Assembly: GCA_037102815.1 (NCBI GenBank) | Contig: BTPP01000001.1 | Span: 3,001,001-3,065,000, forward strand | Length of the DNA stretch: 64,000 bases | Direction: 5' to 3' | From: Neurospora intermedia | Taxonomy: Eukaryota > Ascomycota > Sordariomycetes > Sordariales > Sordariaceae | Part shown: positions 1 through 11,929 of the stretch, piece after piece | Layout: the number at the start of each line of letters is the position of its first letter | Numbering within the stretch: the stretch's first letter is position 1 | Notes under the pieces: model-generated | What the model was told of the DNA's origin: nothing | The model's database searches: none | The model's input: the letters and a program-made list of their open reading frames with translations, nothing else | Made by a program: the position numbers and the translations under genes

Positions 1-1559
1 TTGTTGTCGTCGACAGGTGGAGGCACGTGACGTCGCCAAGATGAAGCATTCAGTTTCGGTCGTGGCACATTGCACCGGGGTGGGTGGGTGTGCAGGTGAC
101 GATGGGAGCACTCATCCGGCACTTGTTTCTGCTTTTTAGAAAAGGGCCGCTCCGTGCCCTCCAATTTCTTCAGCGCAAAGCTAGATAAATTAATGTATGA
201 TCACTGTACTAATAAGCCAAATTTCTCTCCGTACGGGACAGCCCATCGGGTCTTCGGGTTGTCATCTTGTTCTGGAAGCATGGATGAAGTTTTGAAAGTT
301 TCCGTTACGGGGCGTCCATCTCGGCCAGCTTTGTATTGTAAACTGAAAATCACGAATTTTTATGGCCACGACTTTGTCTGGTTTTGCAGCCAAGATATTG
401 AACCCCTCTCGACCAGTTTCCTCTCATTCCCCTCCTTTTGTCATACTCCCAATCAACCATTTTGAGCCACTGTGCTTTCTGTGGATGAAGACCTTGCGGT
501 AGAGCACCTACTTGTATCCTCATGAGCGCCGTCGAATATACACCAGATGAAGTTTGTAGGCCATACATAGGTTAGAATATCCGAGGTATCTTACTGTATT
601 GTACACTAGAGTCAGGTAAAATCAAGGGTCCTGTCAAAATCAGGAAGCGCACTACACAGAGGTACACAGCACGTCGGGTTTGCTCCCGCGCAATACCTAG
701 AATGGATGGGATTTTGACACCGTTCAGTTACCTCTACTAAGTAGAAACTGAATCAGGCCAACAGGCCCACGGTGGCTCACGGCAGGCGGTCCCCTACCCG
801 TACCTGCAACATGGTGGCAGTCCCACTGCAGTTAGACCGACCCACGGCCACCTGAGGACTGAGGAGCCCGGCTCCCGCCCGGCGATGGATTCCTTTCGGG
901 TGCAACCACCACTTTTAATCGACTTCCACCACTTTCAGTTATCTCGTCACAAACCAAACCCACACTGGAAACGGGAAGCAACACCACGCCCCTCCTGCTC
1001 CCCATCAACCACCAAAGGTCTATCCGCCCAACCGTGGCGGCACCCTTTCCAGACACTTTACTGTTTTCTGGGACTTAGGGCGCCGTCGGCTTTCCACTTT
1101 GTGGTCCGCCATTTTGGATCTCGGCCTTTTTCCATCGTACCTGCACCGAACCGGAACCCCAAACCGACAGGCCCCAGCAAAAGACAAAAAAAAAGAGGCA
1201 CGACACGAGCAACAAGGCAAAGGAAGTCCGGGACTCGACTTTGGCACTGGCCGCAACACTTGCGCATTCACATCCTACCTACAATAGACCGGACCCCCGA
1301 ATACAATGATCACCAGCACTCGTCTTTCGCTTTGCGCCGCTTTGATCCGTTTCGTTTCTTGATTCAGCTGGATTCCGTCCCATCAAAAAGCTACATCATC
1401 GAATTCCTCTACCGGATCCGACCTGTCGAGCGCGTTCTCTCTTCGACCGCCCTGATCTTCATCGGACAAACATACACGCATAGAGGCACTCTCGGCTGCT
1501 TGCGCGACTCTTTGTAACATCCGTACTGCTCTTACAGCATCCCTTACACCGCAAAAGCC
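1..1559. other. upstream region and leader of the R3H gene
   Basis: I see no convincing gene here. The right half (from about 850) is C-rich on the + strand and probably contains the promoter and 5' leader of the R3H-SUZ gene that starts at 1560. A 210-codon + strand frame (885-1517) ends 42 nt before that start, but its codon use lacks the C-ending bias of the real genes and its sequence resembles no family I know, so I treat it as leader sequence. Confidence 0.6.
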
Positions 1560-4184
1560 ATGGCGACGTTCCAGTCCACGGGCAACGACGTCAAACTATC
1601 TTTCGCAAAGGTACGTGGGCTTTCTTCACCTTGAACCCAGCGTTGCGCCCAGAAGACTGTGTGTCTGACTTGTGCTCTCCAGGTTGCAGCTGCTTCGGCA
1701 TCCAAAGACTCAGCTACCATGGCAACTGCTACGAAAGCAAACGCACCGGTGACCGCCCGCGATAAGGTTGCGGTCCCCATCATGGTGGCCGCCGCCTCTG
1801 TCTCGATCCAGAGTGATGTACACGCACCCCAGCCTGCGCAAAGGACTGCCGATGAGGTGAAAGCATCGCAGGACAACATCGTTGACGGACTCGGAAATTT
1901 GAAGCTCGAGACCAAGACATCAGATGTCTCCTTCGACGTTCCATTGACCAGCTCTATATCGATGCCTAACAAGGTTGTGATCAGCCAGACACCCTCGGAC
2001 GATAATTCAAGGGCTGACTCTAGCTCCGAGCTCGGCACCAAGCCACCAAGCTTGGATGGCAAGAGCATCACTTCTGGGACTACCTTTAACGCATTGGACG
2101 AGAAGGAGTCGTTGCGTCCAGACGACAGTGCCAGCATGAAGGCTGCCACTGAGGACGATGATGCCTTTTCCATCCGTGGATCCTACTTCAACGGCTCACG
2201 AATGGGCTCGGAGGTTGCGGCTCGTATCCACCGCATCCAAATTGGAGATATGCCCCCACGGGCCATCACTACACATGCCATGGCTGGTAGTCATGGTCAA
2301 CTGGGCCTTGCTACGCCTCAAAGTGGCATATCCGACAAACAGCCAGCGGCGGAGACGGAACTGCCCCTAACAAGCGGTCCAGGTGCCCCTGATGCCTTGA
2401 CGGCGAATGGAGGATTCCTAAGCCAGCACCCGGATGAAAAGCTTTTAGAGGCCATGCGATCAGAGAAAGATCGGTTCAGTCTCTTGAAGATGGAACAACA
2501 AGTCATTGAGTTTGTGGAAAACTCAAAGTATGTAGATTGTCACTCACATCTGTCCAGTCTTTGTGTCCGCTAACGTAGTGTCTTTGTAGGGAGCCGTTTA
2601 TGGATTTCCCACCAAACAATACGTTTTGGAGAATGTTGACCCATAAGCTTGCGGACTACTACCATATGACCCATTCATATGAAGCGGTCTCGGGCGCAGT
2701 TCGCATTTACAGAACTCCGTTCTGTAGAATTCCTCCACCACTATCCACCATTGCGCCGTCGACTTCTAACACCAGCTCTCCGGCTCCTGCTGTGATACCA
2801 AGGAAGATTATGCGGCGTGGTGAGGACGGGGAATTTGCTCCTTCTAGCGCAAATCCTTCAAAGCCCACGTCGGAAGCTGGCAGTGACCCCAAAGATAAGC
2901 CTGCGGCTAGCAAGGAAAGAATGACTAGGGAAGAGCGAGAAGAGGCGTATAACCGGGCGAGGCAGCGAATCTTTGGAAACATGAAGGAATCTGATTCTTC
3001 GGGCCAAGGTATGTCTTGTGTGGAATTCCTCTAGCCATGAGAAATCATAAGACTAACGCAGTGTAGACGGTGAAACCTCCAATGGTGTTTCTCGGGCGAG
3101 CTCGGTATCTGCCAAGGACAAACCAAACGGCAAGAAGAAGGCCAATAAGCAACGTCGCGATGATTCGGAAAGTTTCGACTCACGGTCTCAATACGTTGTT
3201 TATTATGGAGGCCCTCAGCAGTCAACATGGGGACCGGCACCTCAGGCGTACCCCATCAACAATGTTCCATATAACGTCCAATATCAAGCACCATACCCAG
3301 CTGCGGTCCCGACGTATGCGCCTCAACAAGCATATGTCCCCCAGCAAGCGTACCCGCAAAACCAAGCGTATCCGCAGATGGTTCCAAACAACGGATATGC
3401 TCCTCAATATGGCGCAATGGCAAACGTAAGTCATCTTCAAAAAGTCGGCGTTAAGATATGATCGTCTTTTCTAACTCACCATCAGTATCCCGCCCCCTCT
3501 GTCCCCCAGCCGGCTTTACCAGTGCAACAACAACATCGTTACCAACCTCCACCTAACCCTCAAGTTGCTCCGCCATACACTCCCCCCATGCCCAGTGTAT
3601 CGCAGCCAGCTTGGGGGCCGCCACAGCAAGGCTTCAACCAGCCCGGGCCCGGTTATTCGTCTCGATCGAGTCCCTCTCCAGGAGGAATACCGTATGCCTA
3701 CGGACAACTTCCCGCGAATGCCAACCCCAACGATCCAAAAACTCAACACCCAATTCCCGGCAGCTACAACCGGCAGGCGCTCAACCCCAAGACGCAATCA
3801 TTTTTGCCCGGCAACGCCATGCTCCCGATGCAACCGCCATCGGGTCCGTATGCAAGCTCGAACCATAGCAGCCCTCAGTTCTTACCGGCTCACATGAACT
3901 ATGGTGGTTACCAGCAACCCATGCCGCCACCACCACAGGCGGGCTATGGCCCCGGCCCGATGGGATATGCCATGTCGAGGCAAGGATCGAACAATTCAAT
4001 GGGCCCGTATCATCACGCACCACCCCAACATCACGCTATGCCCCCCAACGCATCTCCTCACATCAACCACAGCAAGGTTGCAGGCGGTCCACCACCGCCG
4101 ACCGGACCAGCGGGACCGCAAGGCTACAGCCATCTCCCAACATATGGAAACCCTGCCTCATTGCCACAGAAACCTCCTATGTAG
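1560..4184 (+). CDS. R3H and SUZ domain RNA-binding protein
   Basis: Five exons are read as 1560-1610, 1683-2527, 2590-3008, 3067-3425 and 3486-4184, giving about 790 residues with every junction in frame and GT/AG borders. The R3H domain is at about residues 285-355 (KEPFMDFPPNNTFWRMLTHK, then LADYYHMTH). It is followed by a SUZ-type segment with REEAYNRARQRIF at about 415-430 and by a basic KKKANKQRRDD stretch. The last 300 residues are Pro/Gln/Tyr-rich and disordered, a common feature of proteins in RNP granules. R3H and SUZ modules bind single-stranded RNA, so a cytoplasmic role in mRNA metabolism, as for fungal Rbs1-like proteins, is likely but inferred. The start codon opens a short first exon (MATFQSTGNDVKLSFAK); an ATG at 1719 inside exon 2 is the alternative. 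Confidence 0.88.
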
Positions 4185-5251
4185 GATCGGCGGGAGACAA
4201 ATGTATTCAAGGGCAAGGTGGCAGCGTTGAACGTATGGGGCATTGTGGCCTCAGCCATGGCCTGTTAGGGAGGAAGAAGAGAATAGAACAACGGGAAAAG
4301 AAGGAGGAGCGAGTGAGCACTGTATATGCATATAGCTGTTACTAACGGTTGTTGGCATGGAATCCTCTCCTAATGTTACTGTGCATAAGACATCATGAAG
4401 GAGAAAAGAGACGGAGGTTTAGGTCTGGAATCTATGGAAAAATTGGGGCACTCAGGAACGGCAGGCAGGCAGGCAGGCAGCATAGCGCAAAGGAGACAGG
4501 CAGGCAGACAAAGACTTGATCAAATCCACTCACAGTCGGTTCTCAATCAGTCAACCCAAACGCGGTTTCTACGAGAAAGGTGAAAAGGTGCAAGGTCGGA
4601 ACCAATGGAAACTGTCATCCGCATTTATGTTTCCGCAATCATATGGCACGGGCGGTTCGGGACGGACGATCAAAGCGTTGTATAGATTGTTGTTTTCTAA
4701 ACAGAAAATTCCCAAATCAATTCATCATGCTGCTGACCTGAGTAAGAAGGCTCTAGTAGTAGTATTCCTATGAACGCCATATTGCTTGAGACCCAACCAA
4801 AGACGTCCCATACCTCTCTTTCCCTCCCTCCTTTTTTTACCCTCTCTCACCCTTCCCGCTTTCCTTTTCTCTCTCTCCCCCCTCTCCAAAATCGATAACC
4901 GACAACCGAGACCGCGCGCGCACTTCATAACGCTGTAGCGAAACAGCAGGGTATAGACGGCAGACAGACGAGACAACTCCAGTCCGCACAGGTCGAGAAG
5001 TAAATAGAATGGGGGGAGCCCGCTTTCTCGAGTAAAAAACGGCTGATGACTGAATCAAACGCGCGCAAAAGGGACTCATTGTAAGAGAGAAATCGGATCC
5101 TTTTTGTGTGTGTGTGAACCTTTCTTTTCCCCTGCCTGATTGTGTGTAGTGGCCTTTCATTAAAAGAAGATACTGGAAGAACGAGTTTCATTCTTCTCTC
5201 TTTCCTTTCTCTTCTTCTCTTTCCCTTTTCTTTCCACCAATTCGTCCTTCT
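4185..5251. other. convergent 3' intergenic region
   Basis: This lies between the tail-to-tail R3H (+) and eIF3f (-) genes and should hold both 3' UTRs. It contains a short GGCA repeat at 4460-4480 with a partial echo at 4498-4507, a pyrimidine-rich stretch at about 4815-4890, and a TG run at 5105-5116. I see no gene. Confidence 0.6.
4460..4480. repeat. (GGCA)5 tetranucleotide repeat
   Basis: Five perfect GGCA units lie in the 3' region of the R3H gene, with further GGCA copies near 4498-4507. It looks like an ordinary microsatellite with no sign of function. Confidence 0.8.
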
Positions 5252-6588
5252 TTACTCGGCAGCTTCCCTGGGTTCCCTGGGCTCCCTCTGCTCGCGGCCA
5301 CCGCGGCCACCAGCACCACCGCTGCGACCGCCACGCTTGCCGCCCTGGCCCCTTTGGCCACGCTGGCCGTCGGTCTTCTTGTCGCCCTCGGCGCCCTCAC
5401 CATCCTTCTTCTCACCGCCCTCCTTGCCCTCGTCGAGCTTGGCGGTGGCCAGGCGCTGGGACAACTCGATCTGGGTGCGGATCGTGTTGGCGAGGTACGA
5501 GACCATAAGGACGTCCTGGATGTGGTTGTTGAAGTCGTTCTCGATGGCCAGGTTAGACACCTTGGGAGCCAGGGAAAGCGCGTTCATGAGGTACTGGCCG
5601 AGGGCGTGGTTGCCGTCGCGCTCCTCGTCGAGCACCTCGCCGACGAAGCCGGAAACGCGCTCAAGAAGATCCGAGACGGTCTCGAGAGCCTGGGCAAGGT
5701 TCTCAATGTCGGAGACGACGGGGGCGGAGCGCGACTCGGCGTCGGCGGCGGCGGCGACAGAGCCCAGGGCGCCGCGCTCGGCGTCGGTGAAGAGGAGCTT
5801 GTGGGGTACCTCGATGAAGAGGCACGACTCGGCGGCGCGCTCGGGGCTGACAGCCACGGGAGCGGAGATGTACGTCTTGGTGTCGATGGTCGCGCCGGCC
5901 TCGGTGCCGATGGTCAGGTGGACGGCCGGGTGGGGGAAGGTGCCGGTCTCGGGGGAGGCGAAGAAGTTCTGGATCAGGGCGCTGAAGCTGTTGAGCTCGT
6001 GCGAGGTGGTGTACCAACCCAGAAGGGTCTCGCGGGGGTTGGCCTTGAGCGTCAGGGCCAGCATGTTCTTCTGGTACTCGACGTCCACCTCAACCTGGTC
6101 CTCGTTCTCGGTGTGGGGGATGGCGAAGGTGGAGCGGACTTCGACCTCGCTGCCGTCCTCGCTGCGGACACCCACGAGGGCACCAATCACCCGTGTCGAC
6201 TGGGTGTCGCGGTCGTCACGTCTGACGGCATGGTCGATGATGGAGAAGACAGCCTAGTGGGTGAGGAAAGCGAGGGGCTACATGTCAGCTAGGTGTTGCA
6301 TGGTCTTGGACAATGGTAGTGGTAGTAGTGGCGGTGGTGACGGCGGGGTAGTAGAGAGGATATAGGTAGGTAGGTAAGCTTGACATGCGCAAAGGGGGAC
6401 ATCAAGGTAGGGGACTAGGTAGATAGGAGTGGAGGGGCAGATATAGGACTGTAGTATGGAAATCGGTGCTGTTGACGTACCTGAGGCTGGATGTTGACGG
6501 TAAGCGGGGCATTGCTAACACCGAAGCCAAGCACGTTGGGCGCAAGGGGGCGCGAGAGATGGACGAAAGACTCCTGATCGACAGCCAT
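5252..6588 (-). CDS. eif3f: translation initiation factor eIF3 subunit f
   Basis: Two exons (6481-6588 and 5252-6253, minus strand) encode 369 residues and are separated by a 227-nt intron with a GTACGT donor. The N-terminal MPN domain covers about residues 7-150 ([45 protein letters not shown]). The metalloprotease JAMM residues are absent, as expected for eIF3f, which is a structural MPN subunit of the octameric eIF3 core in the cytoplasm. The family's C-terminal helical part follows. The protein ends in an acidic/basic linker and an Arg-Gly-rich tail (about residues 310-369, with [14 protein letters not shown]) that is not part of the usual core. The gene is divergent from UTP25, with about 800 bp between the start codons. 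The ATG at 6588 is chosen because the first exon carries the family's conserved N terminus ([17 protein letters not shown]). Confidence 0.95.
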
Positions 6589-7384
6589 TTTGACGACGGG
6601 CTGGGCTGTAGTTGAGTGAGAGGTGGTGGAGGGGAGTGGTGGTGGTTGATAGAGGAAGCAGGAGTTCGAGGAGGAGGGGAGGAGCCGTCGAGGTTGAGAT
6701 TATGGGGCTCTTTGAAAATGTAGACAGCAGACGCTGTTTTCGGGTTCGGGGTGAGAGAGAGGCTAGCGGTTGGCCGGGGGTGGGGTGGGCTTGAGTGGGC
6801 ACGGGCTGGGCACTGGCAGAAAGAGAAGTCACTTTACACTACGATACAAACACTTTTTTTCACTGAGAATGGGTGTCAATGGCACTCCAGTGTGAGGGTC
6901 GCGGTGGCAGCCCGGCCGTCGAGTCGGGTCCGTCACTGTTCCTCGCAGGCAGTCACTAACTTCCAGTCTTTCGCCCTAGAGGTACTCCATCCAGCTTTCG
7001 CAAAATATGGGGACCAGTAGGCGGGACCTCTGCTCGAATTTTTGGTTTTGCAGCGCAATGCGGGACCTTTGGGTGTTGTGCGCGCTAAGATAAGATAAGC
7101 AGGTCTCCACACTTCCTTGCTCAGCTTGGCGGACTTGAGATTGTTCTTTCTTCTTCGCAAGGGTCAAGGGGGAGGGGTGGCGTTACAAGGCTGCTCTTTG
7201 CCAAGCCCTTCCTTCAAGATTCCATTGGGCTTTTGGACTTTTTCTTCTTGGCCCGTTGACAAGGCTGAATACAATTTCCGTATCTTTTTTTTCACCTTTG
7301 TTGAATTCGATCTCACATCAATTACCACTTCTCATCTCACCAACCTCAATTCTCAAAATTTGAGAAAACTCTTACCGCATCAAA
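6589..7384. promoter_or_regulatory. divergent promoter region of eIF3f and UTP25
   Basis: About 800 bp separate the start codons of two divergently transcribed growth genes, one for translation initiation and one for ribosome assembly. No third gene is visible. The UTP25 side ends in an AT-richer, C/T-rich leader (7260-7380). I could not single out a TATA box; a shared bidirectional promoter is inferred from the layout only. Confidence 0.5.
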
Positions 7385-9780
7385 ATGGCAATTCGAGGTC
7401 GCGGTGGTGACCGTGGAGGAGGAGGAAGAGGAGGAGGAGGTCGTGGAAGAGGTGGTGCAGGAGGCTTCAGAGGCAGAGGAGGATCCAGGGGAGGGGGGTC
7501 CAGAGGAGGCGCTAGAGGAGCCTCGAGAGGACGCGGCAGGGGAAGTTCGAGGGGTGGTGCCAGAGGAGGTTTCGGCCCTCGCTCATCCAAGTTCAACGAC
7601 GCCCGACTTGCCGACAAGGACGAAGAGTAAGAAAATGTCAACACTCAAGGGAAAAAAGAACTGGAAAGCATACTGACTGAAACAGGGAAGATGAGGAGGA
7701 GGACATTTCTGAAGAGGAATCCAATGTTTCCGAGGATGAGATTGAGGAATCAGAAGAGGAGGATGAGGAGGAGGATGCCCAGTCTGGTCAGCCATACATG
7801 AGTCTTCTGAAGAGCTTCCAGAGTGCAACCAAGACGAAAAAGAGAAAGTTGGATCACCCGGAGGAGAAAGGTCCGAACAAAGCTACCAAGACGGAAGACG
7901 ACGACAACAGCGACGACGAAGACGACGAGAAGGTGACGGAGGACGTGGATGCAGTTGACGAGCCAGAGGAAGATCCCCAGGATGCACCATTAGAGGACTT
8001 GTTCGACGAAGATGACGACCTCGACGACTCAGACCCCTTCGAAACTCACTTTGCTGCCCCAGACGAGGCGACGTATCAGGCTAGGATAAAGGCTATTCAG
8101 GCGAACAAGTGGAGGACCGACAGGATAGCAAAAAACTCCAACAGGATATACTACAACACCCCAGAGACAGGCGACTCGGCTGAGCAGAAACTTCCTCATT
8201 CCATTTCTGGAGTCGGCGATCTTAAGCTCAAGCAACGATTAGCCGAATCGATGGCTAAGCACACCGAGTTCGACGAAGCTGAGAAGGCGATAGCACCTCT
8301 TCTCTTCAACTATCAAGACATGCTTTACTGCAACCGGTCAGTGGCATCGTCTGAGAGCACAAGGCGGATGGCGTGTCTTCATGCGCTCAACCATGTTTTC
8401 AAGTAAGTCTGATGGGAACACGAAAAGAAAAAAAAAAAAAAAAAAAAAAAGTGAACAGAGAGCTGACTTTGATACCTACTCAGGACTCGTGACCGTGTAA
8501 TCAAGAACAACACCAAGTTGCAAAGAGACGACACCCTTGAGCTTAGAGACCAGGGCTTTACCCGCCCCAAGGTCTTGATGATTCTCCCTACCCGCCAGTC
8601 ATGCGTCAAGATGGTTGAAATGATCTGCAAGGTCGCCGCTCCTGAGCAACAAGAAAACCGCAAGCGTTTCGATGATGGCTATGTCGACAAGTCCACCAAG
8701 TTCTCTGACGACAAGCCTGAAGACTTCCGCGACCTCTTCGCCGGTAACGACGACGACATGTTCCGCCTCGGTATGAAGTTCACTCGCAAGACCATCAAGT
8801 ACTTCTCGCAGTTCTACAACTCGGACATCATCTTTGCCTCCCCTCTCGGTCTGCGCATGGCCATCGGTTCCGAGGAAGAGAAGAAGAAGCTCGACTACGA
8901 CTTCCTCTCGTCCATCGAGCTCGTCATTGTCGACCAGGCCGACGCCCTGCTCATGCAGAATTGGGAGCACGTCGAGTTCATCTTCGAGCACCTCAATCTC
9001 CAGCCCCGCGACGCCCACGGCTGCGACTTCTCCCGCGTGCGCTCCTGGTACCTCGACGACCAAGCCAAGTACTTCCGGCAGACGGTGATTTTCAGCGCCT
9101 TCAACACGCCCGAGCTGGTCGAGCTGCAGCGTCTCTACTGCCACAACTGGGCAGGCAAAGCCCGGCTGCAAGCCGAATACCCAGGCGTGATCCAGTACCT
9201 GGGCGTCAAGACGCGCCAGACCTTCAGCCGGTTCGACGCGGCTTCCATTGCCGCCGACCCGGACGCCCGCTTTGCCTACTTCACCAAGGCCATCGTGCCG
9301 ACGCTGGTTAAGCGGGCCGCCAAGGACGCGGCGGGAACGCTCATCTTCATACCCTCGTACCTCGACTTTGTGCGCGTGCGCAACTACTTTGCCAACAACC
9401 CGGACGTCGAGAGCGTCACGTTCGGCAACATCTCCGAGTACGCCGACACACCCGAAGCGTCGCGCGCGCGCTCGCATTTCCTGACGGGCCGCCACCGCGT
9501 GCTGCTCTACACGGAACGTGCTCACCACTTTAGGCGGTACGCCATCAAGGGCGTCAAGCGTGTCATCTTTTATGGCTTGCCGGATAACCCCATCTTCTAC
9601 AGGGAGATTGCGGGCGGGTACTTGCAGAAGAGCGAGCAGGCGCTGATGCTAGAGCACGGGCAGGGACACGTCAAGGTCATGTTCAGCAAGTATGATATTA
9701 TGAAGCTGGAGAGGATCGTGGGGACCAAGAGGGCGGGCAAGATGATTACGGAGCAGGGCGATACTTTTGATTTTGTGTAA
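7385..9780 (+). CDS. utp25: U3 snoRNA-associated protein UTP25 (DEF family)
   Basis: Three exons (7385-7626, 7686-8402, 8484-9780) encode about 751 residues. UTP25 belongs to the small-subunit processome in the nucleolus, which processes 18S pre-rRNA. The fold is helicase-like but the catalytic motifs are degenerate: motif Ia-like [20 protein letters not shown], and VDQAD at about 469-473 in place of DEAD. The conserved C-terminal helicase-like half includes [33 protein letters not shown] and IFYGLP. The start is unusual: residues 1-65 are a dense Arg-Gly/Arg-Gly-Gly (GAR) region like those of fibrillarin and nucleolin, followed by a long acidic stretch (about 85-180). The GAR head fits nucleolar localisation but is an extension beyond the family core. 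Intron 2 contains an A23 run. Confidence 0.94.
8428..8450. repeat. poly(A) tract of 23 inside UTP25 intron 2
   Basis: There are 23 uninterrupted A residues 25 nt downstream of the 5' splice site of the 81-nt intron. Such a run is expected to vary in length between strains and takes up more than a quarter of the intron. Confidence 0.9.
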
Positions 9781-10400
9781 AAAGGTCCAGTCGGTCGTAT
9801 GGTATGTATAAAGGCGTCGGATGATCAAAACTGTCAAGGGAATCGGGTTATATAATGGATTAAAAAGTTTGCTGCATAGTTATTTAGATAGAATACCTAC
9901 TACTGTACATACCTTGTGAGCAATAAGACAAGATCCGAAAGTCACCAGTCCATGAAACGGGGCATATGGTTTGCCAGTCTCTCAAGTCCCATTTTGTGCG
10001 AAGCCAAAGTGTATCCCAAACCTTGTATATTTACACTCTTCTTTTGCTTCTTGTCTCGTGATATTTGTACACTTTGGTTTCCCCCCCCCCCCCCCCCCCC
10101 CCCCCTTCTTTTCCCAGCTGAACCGACAGCAGAGTGGCTTGGTTAGTGTGTAGGCTGGCTAGTTAAAAGCCTTCACACATATAGCGTCTACCCCAAACCA
10201 CAAAGAGAGTGGAGAGATCAAACCCCTTTCCCCTCCCATGGCTTCGAAGGCGGCAGGTGATGAAGCCTTTTCCCAGCTATTCACGCACACCTGCTGTCTG
10301 CCTGCCTCTCTCTTTCAGGGGGGGAAACCAAGCCCTCCATCCTCTCTCTCATTTTCTCCCCCAACCCCGCTGCACCCCAACACCACTCTGCCCCAACCGC
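9781..10400. other. convergent 3' intergenic region
   Basis: This region lies between the 3' ends of UTP25 (+) and the bL17m gene (-). It contains a C25 homopolymer at 10081-10105 and otherwise ordinary 3' UTR-like sequence. No gene is seen. Confidence 0.65.
10081..10105. repeat. poly(C) tract of 25
   Basis: There are 25 consecutive C residues on the + strand, flanked by TTT and TTCTTTTCCC. Long poly(C)/poly(G) runs are much rarer than poly(A) in fungal DNA. Confidence 0.92.
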
Positions 10401-11076
10401 TTAACGATCAAGCTTCTTCCACTCCTTGGGATTTATCGCACCCGCGGTGAACTTCATATCCCTGAGGCTAGCGACCATATCCTCGAACGCGCGCATTCCA
10501 TCCTTGCGGAAGCGCGTGACCTTGTCCATGTTCTTCTTGGTCAGGTCCGTGGATTCCGTCTTTTGCTCGCGGTCGCGCGCCACCGTGGCCGCCGTCATGG
10601 CGAAGCGCATGTCCTTGGGCCCATCGACAAGCTCGAGGATGGCAGACGGCGCTTGCGAGTACTGGTCCTTGGGCTCGGTGCGCAGGACGCGCGTGTAGCC
10701 CCCTGGCCGGTTGGCGTAGCGCTCGCGGATCTCGCCGAAGAGTTTGGGGAGGAGCTGGTCGGGGGTCTAGAAAGACACATAGAAGAAAGGGTATGGATCA
10801 GCTGCTGCTGTGCGAATAATGAGGAACGAGACTGAGGCGCTGGGAGCATAAAAAACATACGTAAAGAATACCCTGGGCACTGCGCCGTGCTGTTTCGGTG
10901 TCGCGCTTGGAGAGGGTGATGAGCTTCTCGGCCAGGCGCTGGGCCTCCTTGGCCTTGGGGTAGGTGGTATGGATGGTCTCGTTCTTGATGAGCGAAGTAA
11001 CAAGGTTGCGCAGCAGAGCCTGGCGATGCGCCGAGCTACGGCTCAGGTGCCTGTACTTGACGTGGGCGCCGGCCAT
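10401..11076 (-). CDS. mitochondrial large-subunit ribosomal protein bL17m
   Basis: Two exons (10861-11076 and 10401-10766) join in frame to give 193 residues; the intron is 94 nt. The first 110 residues follow bacterial L17 closely: [20 protein letters not shown], then [20 protein letters not shown], and [12 protein letters not shown] in exon 2. Bacterial L17 is about 127 residues; the extra 70 at the C terminus are a mitochondria-specific extension, as in yeast Mrpl8. No separate cleavable presequence is obvious because the L17 fold starts almost at Met1. The gene is divergent from the Mic12 gene, so two mitochondrial genes share about 850 bp of upstream DNA. Confidence 0.93.
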
Positions 11077-11929
11077 TGTGGTATCTGTGGTGTTTCGGTG
11101 GAGGAACTAGTCCCTGGTATGTTGTCGGGTTGTGTAAGTCCTGGCGGGCTGTCCCTTGGTTAGAGAGAAGCGCAGTCGCAGGACGGGAGGTACTTGTGTA
11201 GAGAGGCGTGAAGTGAAGGTCCTGGTGGTGGCCGGACGAGTCGGTCGTCGTGCAGTCGTCAATCGGGTCGGTCGGTGCGGCTGCCGGAAGACGGAGAAAG
11301 AGAGATCTCGAATTGCGAATAGTTCAAGATTCGGGGCTCGGCGCGAACGGGGCAACACCCACTGAATTCGCAGGGTTCCTAGCAGTGGGACGGGTCGCTG
11401 TAGCCCGCCTCGGACACCCCAAGGCGACGTCGAGCGGAGCTTTTGCGGTGCGGGACCCGAAATTTTCTCGGCCCTGGGCCTGTGCTTTTGGGGCCCTTGT
11501 CCGCCCGCTACCGCGGGTCTACCGCCGTAAGGTCCGCTAGTGGCCCGCCTAAAAGTGCTGGATTAACAGCGCCAAGGAGATCCACCTACAGCACCCGCCT
11601 CCGGATCCTGCAACCGGACGCTCAGTGGCACCACGTCCCACAGCGGGATGGGATTCGCTAACAGCAACCCACCAGGAGCCGCCTAACGGAAAGTTAGTAA
11701 CGCCATTCTTTCGTCCCAATTCCCAACTACGTCACCCTTTCTTCTCAATTGTCTTTTATCTGCCACGTTCTTTCCAACCCTCACTCAACCACAACCTCCT
11801 TCGGTAGAGTCGAGACCTTTGGGTCTGTCTCTATTCGTTGCGACACTATACTACCTCGAGTAGATCTCACCAAGTCCCTATACTACCTAAGAACCTGAAC
11901 CCACCCTCACCCCACGTCCAGTCGCAGCA
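11077..11929. promoter_or_regulatory. divergent promoter region of bL17m and Mic12
   Basis: This is 853 bp between divergent start codons of two nuclear genes for mitochondrial proteins. No gene is visible inside it. The Mic12 side (11700-11925) is a C/T-rich leader. No specific site was identified. Confidence 0.45.

Noticed and set aside
885-1517. 210-codon frame upstream of the R3H gene
   Set aside because: No coding bias and no family resemblance; it most likely lies in the leader or promoter.
5354-6292. 312-codon plus-strand frame opposite eIF3f
   Set aside because: It is the antisense shadow of the C-rich eIF3f codons; the Gly/Val/Leu-rich product is typical of a complement frame.
7372-7644. 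Pro-rich minus-strand frame opposite the UTP25 GAR region
   Set aside because: It is the complement of Arg-Gly codons, which always yields Pro/Leu-rich frames.
8599-9528. 309-codon minus-strand frame opposite UTP25
   Set aside because: Antisense shadow of the UTP25 third exon, whose minus-strand protein matches no family.
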